This document shows positions 59,914 through 64,000 of a DNA stretch of 64,000 nucleotides, piece after piece; the first letter of the stretch is position 1, and the number at the start of each line of letters is the position of its first letter. The notes beneath the pieces were generated by a model. That model did not search any database. It saw only the letters and a program-made list of their open reading frames with translations, and was not told the DNA's origin. This DNA comes from JBEKHT01 sp050012135. Lineage in GTDB: Bacteria; Chloroflexota; Anaerolineae; Anaerolineales; RBG-16-64-43. Made by a program: the position numbers and the translations under genes. The stretch is from positions 14,564 through 78,563 of the forward strand of contig JBEKHT010000006.1 in assembly GCA_050012135.1 (NCBI GenBank), written 5' to 3'.

Positions 59914-62225
59914 CGGCGGACCCTCTGCCTCCAGCAGGGACGAAAGGCCAATCCGGTACCCCCCCTGGCAATCGGAACCCGTTGCAGGGTGGCGCGCGGC
60001 ACGAGCTCTCCTCTTACCCCTATCTCGAAGATCTGACGGCAATCGGGCTGGCCTTGCTGGCCCTGCTCTGCGTCCTGTCTCTTCTTGGCGTCGGACGTGG
60101 CACGGTGTTGACCGTGATGCGGGGAGGGCTTCTTCTTTGGATGGGATGGGGAGCATGGCTGATCCCGATCGCATGCGCTTGGGTCGCGAGTCTGCTCGTC
60201 CTTAGGAGAGTGCAGCCCGCGGTGCGTTTCGAGTGGACCAAGGTGATCGCCCTCGAGCTTGCCTCCCTGGCATTCCTGGGCGTCTTGACTTTGATTGCAG
60301 GGAAGGAGGTCACGCTCAGCGGGGAAGGTCGAGGAGGCGGAATCCTGGGCTGGGGGTTGTTGGAGATCCTCGGCGTCGTGATGGGTCCCACATGGCAGGC
60401 CATCCTTCTGGTGGTCGCGACCCTGGCGCTCTCCGCCTACGGCTTGTCTCTCTCCCTGGAACGGCTGGAAGCCTGGATGAGGGGGGTCTCTCGCAAGGAG
60501 GAGCAGGCTGGCCTCTCGCAGATCGCAGGATCAAGCGAGACCGCCGGGAACAACGCCCGGCGGCGCCCAGCGGAAGGCCGCGAGGCGACTCTTCCTGAGC
60601 CCAGCCCGCCCCACCCCTCGACCAGCCAGCCCGTGTCCAAGGAATCTCGCAAGGCCCTGAAGGCCAAGGCTCCCCCTTCGACCAAGCCCCTTCGGCAGAA
60701 GCGAGATCGGCGCCTGCCTCCCCTTGAGGTCTTTGAGGGGGGCGAAGTCGAATCCCCCGGAATCCGGGAAGTGAATCAGACGGCCGGGATAATTGAAAAG
60801 ACCCTGGCCGATTTCGGGATTCCGGCCAAGGTGGTCGGCTATCGGACAGGTCCGACAGTGACCCAGTTTGCCGTGGAACCCGGATTCCTCGAGAAGCCTG
60901 CCCAGGACGGCGCGCTCCGACGCTCCAAGGTCAGGGTGTCACAGATCTCGGCTCTGGCCGATGACCTCGCCCTCGCCCTGGCCGCTCCGACCTTGCGCAT
61001 CGAGGCTCCTGTTCCCGGCCAATCCTATGTCGGGGTAGAGGTCCCGCACCGGAGATCGTCGCTGGTCCGGTTGCGGCCGGTCATGGAATCCCCGGCCTTT
61101 CAAAAGAAGCATTCTCCGCTGATGCTGGCGCTGGGGATGGATGTGGCGGGTCAGTCGGTGGCGGCGGATTTGGCGGTCATGCCCCATCTTCTCATCGCCG
61201 GGACGACCGGGTCGGGGAAGTCGGTCTGCATCACGGCCATGACCGCCTGCCTTGTTGCGAACAACACGCCCGAAGACTTGCGTCTGGTCTTGATCGACCC
61301 CAAGATGGTCGAGCTCGTGCGCTTCAACGGCCTGCCCCATCTGCTCGGCGAGGTGGAGACCGACCTGAGGCGCATTCTGGCCGTTCTTCGCTGGCTCACC
61401 CGCGAAATGGATCGTCGCTATCGACTTCTGGAGTCGCTTGGCGCTCGCCACCTGGAGGACTACAACCGCAAGGTCGGGATTCGCACAGAGGGCGAGCGAT
61501 TACCTCGCATTGTCGTCCTGCTCGACGAACTTGCCGACCTCATGATGATGGCCCCCGATGAGACCGAACGAACGGTGATTCGTCTAGCTCAAATGTCGCG
61601 GGCCACCGGCATTCACCTGGTCCTGGCCACACAGCGTCCCTCCACGGATGTCGTCACCGGACTGATCAAAGCGAATTTCCCGGCGCGGATCTCATTCGCG
61701 GTGGCCTCCTCGGTCGATTCTCGGGTGATCTTGGATAGCCCGGGTGCGGAAAGCCTCTTGGGCCGAGGCGACATGCTCTTCCTGTCCCCCGAATCCGGGA
61801 CCGCGCTTCGGCTTCAAGGGTGCTTTGTAAGCGACAGCGAGATCCGCAGGCTCATTGAATTCTGGCAGTCTCAACGGGAGGAGCCAACCCGGGAAAGTGA
61901 GCGGGCTGGGCCTCCGCAGGAAAGGCCCGCCGAGGCCTCAGCCGCAGAGCCTCCCTGGGAGAACATGATCCAGGAGGGTGGGGAGCAAGAGGGCGAAGAC
62001 GAGGCAGAATTCGAACAGGCGGTAGCCCTCGTCCGGCAATATGGACGCGCCAGCGCCTCCCTGCTCCAGCGGAAGATGCGCATCGGCTACCCCCGGGCGG
62101 CGCGGATCATGGACGAACTGTATGAGCGCGGAATCGTGGGGAGGGAACAGAGCGGAGGAAAGACCCGCGAAGTCCTTGTTTCGCGTGAACCCAGGGAGGG
62201 AGGCGAGGAGAAAGGGGAAGGGTAG
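59910..62225 (+). CDS. ftsK: DNA translocase FtsK/SpoIIIE
   Basis: A 771-residue membrane-anchored DNA pump that moves chromosome ends during division. The N-terminus holds four helices (about 40-180). A Pro/Lys-rich linker (185-275) follows. The motor domain has Walker A LIAGTTGSGKSV and Walker B IVVLLDELADLM, with LVLIDPKMVELVRFNGLPHL and LATQRPSTDVVTGLIKANFP as family blocks. The C-terminal gamma winged helix (about 690-755: AVALVRQYGRASASLLQRKMRIGYPRAARIMDELYERGIVG) reads the KOPS polarity signal. The linker is short, as in SpoIIIE. It is translationally coupled to the S1 protein by an ATGA overlap. Confidence 0.95.
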   Translation: MTADPLPPAGTKGQSGTPPGNRNPLQGGARHELSSYPYLEDLTAIGLALLALLCVLSLLGVGRGTVLTVMRGGLLLWMGWGAWLIPIACAWVASLLVLRRVQPAVRFEWTKVIALELASLAFLGVLTLIAGKEVTLSGEGRGGGILGWGLLEILGVVMGPTWQAILLVVATLALSAYGLSLSLERLEAWMRGVSRKEEQAGLSQIAGSSETAGNNARRRPAEGREATLPEPSPPHPSTSQPVSKESRKALKAKAPPSTKPLRQKRDRRLPPLEVFEGGEVESPGIREVNQTAGIIEKTLADFGIPAKVVGYRTGPTVTQFAVEPGFLEKPAQDGALRRSKVRVSQISALADDLALALAAPTLRIEAPVPGQSYVGVEVPHRRSSLVRLRPVMESPAFQKKHSPLMLALGMDVAGQSVAADLAVMPHLLIAGTTGSGKSVCITAMTACLVANNTPEDLRLVLIDPKMVELVRFNGLPHLLGEVETDLRRILAVLRWLTREMDRRYRLLESLGARHLEDYNRKVGIRTEGERLPRIVVLLDELADLMMMAPDETERTVIRLAQMSRATGIHLVLATQRPSTDVVTGLIKANFPARISFAVASSVDSRVILDSPGAESLLGRGDMLFLSPESGTALRLQGCFVSDSEIRRLIEFWQSQREEPTRESERAGPPQERPAEASAAEPPWENMIQEGGEQEGEDEAEFEQAVALVRQYGRASASLLQRKMRIGYPRAARIMDELYERGIVGREQSGGKTREVLVSREPREGGEEKGEG

Positions 62226-62439
62226 AGAACCGCGGCGGAGATCCGCCAAAACTTTCCGCCCTGCGGGGATGGGATTAGAATTCGGGGTGCTCGTCGGGAG
62301 GCAGCGCTTGGGCAAGCCCGGCGGGGAGCTTGCGGATCGCGCGCTCCCAAGGAGCGGCGATCCACCCCTGAAGCACATCGCGAGCCCGTGATTTCGCCCA
62401 AGCTGTCGCTCCCCCTTTCTTCTGGAACCTGGAGCATTC

Positions 62440-63066
62440 ATGGACCCGGAAAGCGCACGTCTCACGCGACCGCGATCTCTGTCCCAATGGATGCGGGCCC
62501 GCTTCAAGACGGTCCTTGATCCGATCGCAGGCTTCTTCAATCGATTGGGACTGGCGCCGAACACCATCACGCTGTTCGGCTTGGCCGGCAATGCCTTGGC
62601 CTCCGTGTTGCTGGCCATGGGCCAGACACGTCTGGGGGGATTGGTGGTTCTCGTCATGGGTCCGATCGATGCACTGGACGGGGCCATGGCACGGCTTCGA
62701 GGCGAACCCACGAATTTTGGAGCCTTCGTGGACTCCGTGACGGACCGCTGGTCGGAGCTGTTCATCTTGGGAGGGGTGCTCACCCGCTTCGCCCTGGAGC
62801 AAAACCCGCTTGGCGTGATCTTGAGTTTCGTCGCGGCCGTGGGCTCGGTGATGGTGTCCTACTCAAAGGCAAGAGCCGAGGCGCTCAAGTTTGAGTGCGA
62901 TGTCGGCCTGCTGACGCGTCTGGAACGCTACTTGGTCCTAAGCCCAGCCCTGATTCTGAATGTGCCGCTTGCTGGAGTTGGGATCATCGCCGTCTTTGCC
63001 AATATCACAGCCATGCAGCGGATTCTCTTCGTCCGGGCCCAGGCGCGGCGGGTGCGTCGCGAATAG
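62440..63066 (+). CDS. CDP-alcohol phosphatidyltransferase
   Basis: A 208-residue membrane enzyme that exchanges the CMP of a CDP-alcohol for an alcohol in phospholipid synthesis. The catalytic motif D-x2-D-G-x2-A-R-x8-G-x3-D-x3-D is complete in DALDGAMARLRGEPTNFGAF with the following VDSVTD. LAPNTITLFGLAGN is the usual helix-1 block. About six helices are seen. Both phosphatidylglycerol-phosphate and phosphatidylinositol-phosphate synthases share this pattern, so the alcohol is not certain. It lies 215 bases after ftsK and 39 bases before lgt, another membrane-lipid enzyme. Confidence 0.9.
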   Translation: MDPESARLTRPRSLSQWMRARFKTVLDPIAGFFNRLGLAPNTITLFGLAGNALASVLLAMGQTRLGGLVVLVMGPIDALDGAMARLRGEPTNFGAFVDSVTDRWSELFILGGVLTRFALEQNPLGVILSFVAAVGSVMVSYSKARAEALKFECDVGLLTRLERYLVLSPALILNVPLAGVGIIAVFANITAMQRILFVRAQARRVRRE

Positions 63067-63105
63067 AAGCTCGCCCTGGCCAACGAAAGGGAGGGAGAAT
63101 TTTTG

Positions 63106-63969
63106 ATGTCGGTTGATGCCTACGGAATCCATCTGGGGATACTCTACATTCGCTTCTACGGCCTCATCCTGATGGCGGGCGCAATCGCGGCCGCCTTTCT
63201 GGCTGAGCGCCAAGCCAGGAAACTTGGCCTGGACGGCGAGCGGGTCTGGGACATGCTGATCTGGGTCCTCGTTGCCGGCATAATTGGTGCTCGTCTCTGG
63301 CATATCCTGACCCCTCCTCAGAGCATGATCGAGAACCACATTACGGCCGGGTACTACCTCACCCATCCTCTGGACGCCCTGGCCATTTGGAGGGGAGGGC
63401 TGGGGATCCCCGGGGCGGTTGCCGGAGGCGTGCTTGCGATCTTCTGGTACACGAGGAGAAACAAGCTCAGCTTCGTATCTTGGCTCGACGCCGCGGCACC
63501 CGCTCTGGCCCTCGGCCAAGCGATTGGCCGGTGGGGCAATTTCGTCAATCAGGAGTTGTACGGCAGTCCAACCAATCTGCCGTGGGCGATCTACATTGCC
63601 CCGGAAAACCGACTAACGGGCTTTCAACAGTACGCCTACTACCATCCTCTGTTTCTTTATGAATCCCTGTGGAACCTGCTCAACCTGGGGGTCCTTCTTT
63701 ATCTGACGGAACGACAGCGCGGACGACTCCGCGCGGGGGACCTGTTCCTAATCTATTTGATCATTTACCCGGTGGGTCGTTTCTTCTTGGAGTTCCTGCG
63801 GCTCGACCCCTCTCCGGTAGCGGGGATCGATGTCAACCAAGCCCTCATGGCGGTCGTCGCCTTGGCAAGCGCCGGTCTGCTCTTCTGGCGGCACTGGACA
63901 ACCCGCTCCTTGCGGGGAGTTCCTTTGGGGGCCGCGCCCGCAGGACCCGGCGGAGTCACGGAAGCATAA
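63106..63969 (+). CDS. lgt: Prolipoprotein diacylglyceryl transferase
   Basis: A 287-residue membrane enzyme that adds diacylglycerol from phosphatidylglycerol to the lipobox cysteine of exported lipoproteins. The Lgt signature LALGQAIGRWGNFVNQELYG, with the essential arginine and asparagine, is present. YYHPLFLYESLWNLLN and PVGRFFLEFLRLD form the other conserved blocks. About seven helices are seen. The ATG at 63106 has GGGAGGGAG upstream (a TTG directly before it is also possible). Its likely substrates in this window include the lipobox proteins at 47772 and possibly 22682. Confidence 0.96.
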   Translation: MSVDAYGIHLGILYIRFYGLILMAGAIAAAFLAERQARKLGLDGERVWDMLIWVLVAGIIGARLWHILTPPQSMIENHITAGYYLTHPLDALAIWRGGLGIPGAVAGGVLAIFWYTRRNKLSFVSWLDAAAPALALGQAIGRWGNFVNQELYGSPTNLPWAIYIAPENRLTGFQQYAYYHPLFLYESLWNLLNLGVLLYLTERQRGRLRAGDLFLIYLIIYPVGRFFLEFLRLDPSPVAGIDVNQALMAVVALASAGLLFWRHWTTRSLRGVPLGAAPAGPGGVTEA

Positions 63970-64000
63970 CGGGGCGCCAAGACGAGGCCAAGGAGCCCCG
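63970..64000 (+). terminator. Hairpin after lgt, cut by the window end
   Basis: CGGGGC (63970-63975) pairs with GCCCCG (63995-64000) directly after the lgt stop codon. A T-run, if present, lies outside the window. Confidence 0.45.

Overview
The window is GC-rich bacterial chromosome packed with housekeeping and energy genes. I see no rRNA, insertion sequence, integrase, phage gene or CRISPR array. The gene content fits an anaerobic or facultative member of the Chloroflexota (Anaerolineae-like). The pointers are a ruvB / DUF2905 / queA string, a bacterial Rab-like GTPase, a DUF362 plus polyferredoxin pair, an ATP synthase b-delta fusion, and a membrane sensor with GAF and helical C-terminal parts. 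That placement is inference; no rRNA is present to fix it.

Layout. 1-5889 (+): the 3' end of a complex I operon (tail of one NuoM, a complete second NuoM, NuoN), then the ATP synthase F0 genes (atpZ-like, atpB, atpE, a fused atpF-atpH). A terminator follows and no F1 genes are present. 6071-9160 (+): a MurE ligase, then an archaeal-type S-adenosylmethionine synthetase under a SAM-I riboswitch whose mutually exclusive antiterminator and terminator can be read. 9161-10268: about 1.1 kb without a convincing gene. 10269-11014 (-): a small ferredoxin and a tRNA cluster (Cys, Gly, Phe). 11313-16093 (+): greA, lysS, a phosphoglycerate-dehydrogenase-like enzyme and an M32 carboxypeptidase. 16173-17339 (-): a CaiB/BaiF CoA transferase. 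18109-21090 (+): a GH38 alpha-mannosidase. 21136-23728 (-): a membrane polyferredoxin and a secreted DUF362 protein. 24157-27356 (+): a possible GTPase partner, a Rab-like GTPase, and an MFS transporter with a long leader.

27559-38441 (-) is the metabolic centrepiece: a complete formate hydrogenlyase operon. It encodes a selenocysteine formate dehydrogenase (in-frame TGA with a SECIS hairpin), a four-cluster ferredoxin, the group 4 [NiFe] hydrogenase large and small subunits, a ferredoxin subunit, the H-type membrane subunit, two antiporter-like subunits and the HycI-type maturation protease. One antiporter-like subunit carries an extra partial antiporter module fused at its C-terminus. The likely function is formate oxidation to CO2 and H2 coupled to ion translocation. 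Together with complex I and the ATP synthase, this makes the window rich in ion-pumping machinery.

39627-64000: tRNA-Glu, uvrA (-), an SLC13 transporter with RCK domains, tgt, uppP, a PstS-like lipoprotein, a metallo-beta-lactamase-fold hydrolase, a leaderless membrane protein, a tryptophanase-like lyase, upp (-), ruvB-DUF2905-queA, purine nucleoside phosphorylase, an Ig-like membrane protein, the membrane GAF sensor, an S1-domain protein overlapping ftsK, a CDP-alcohol phosphatidyltransferase and lgt. Several promoters have a clear TATAAT box so close to the start codon that the mRNA should be leaderless.
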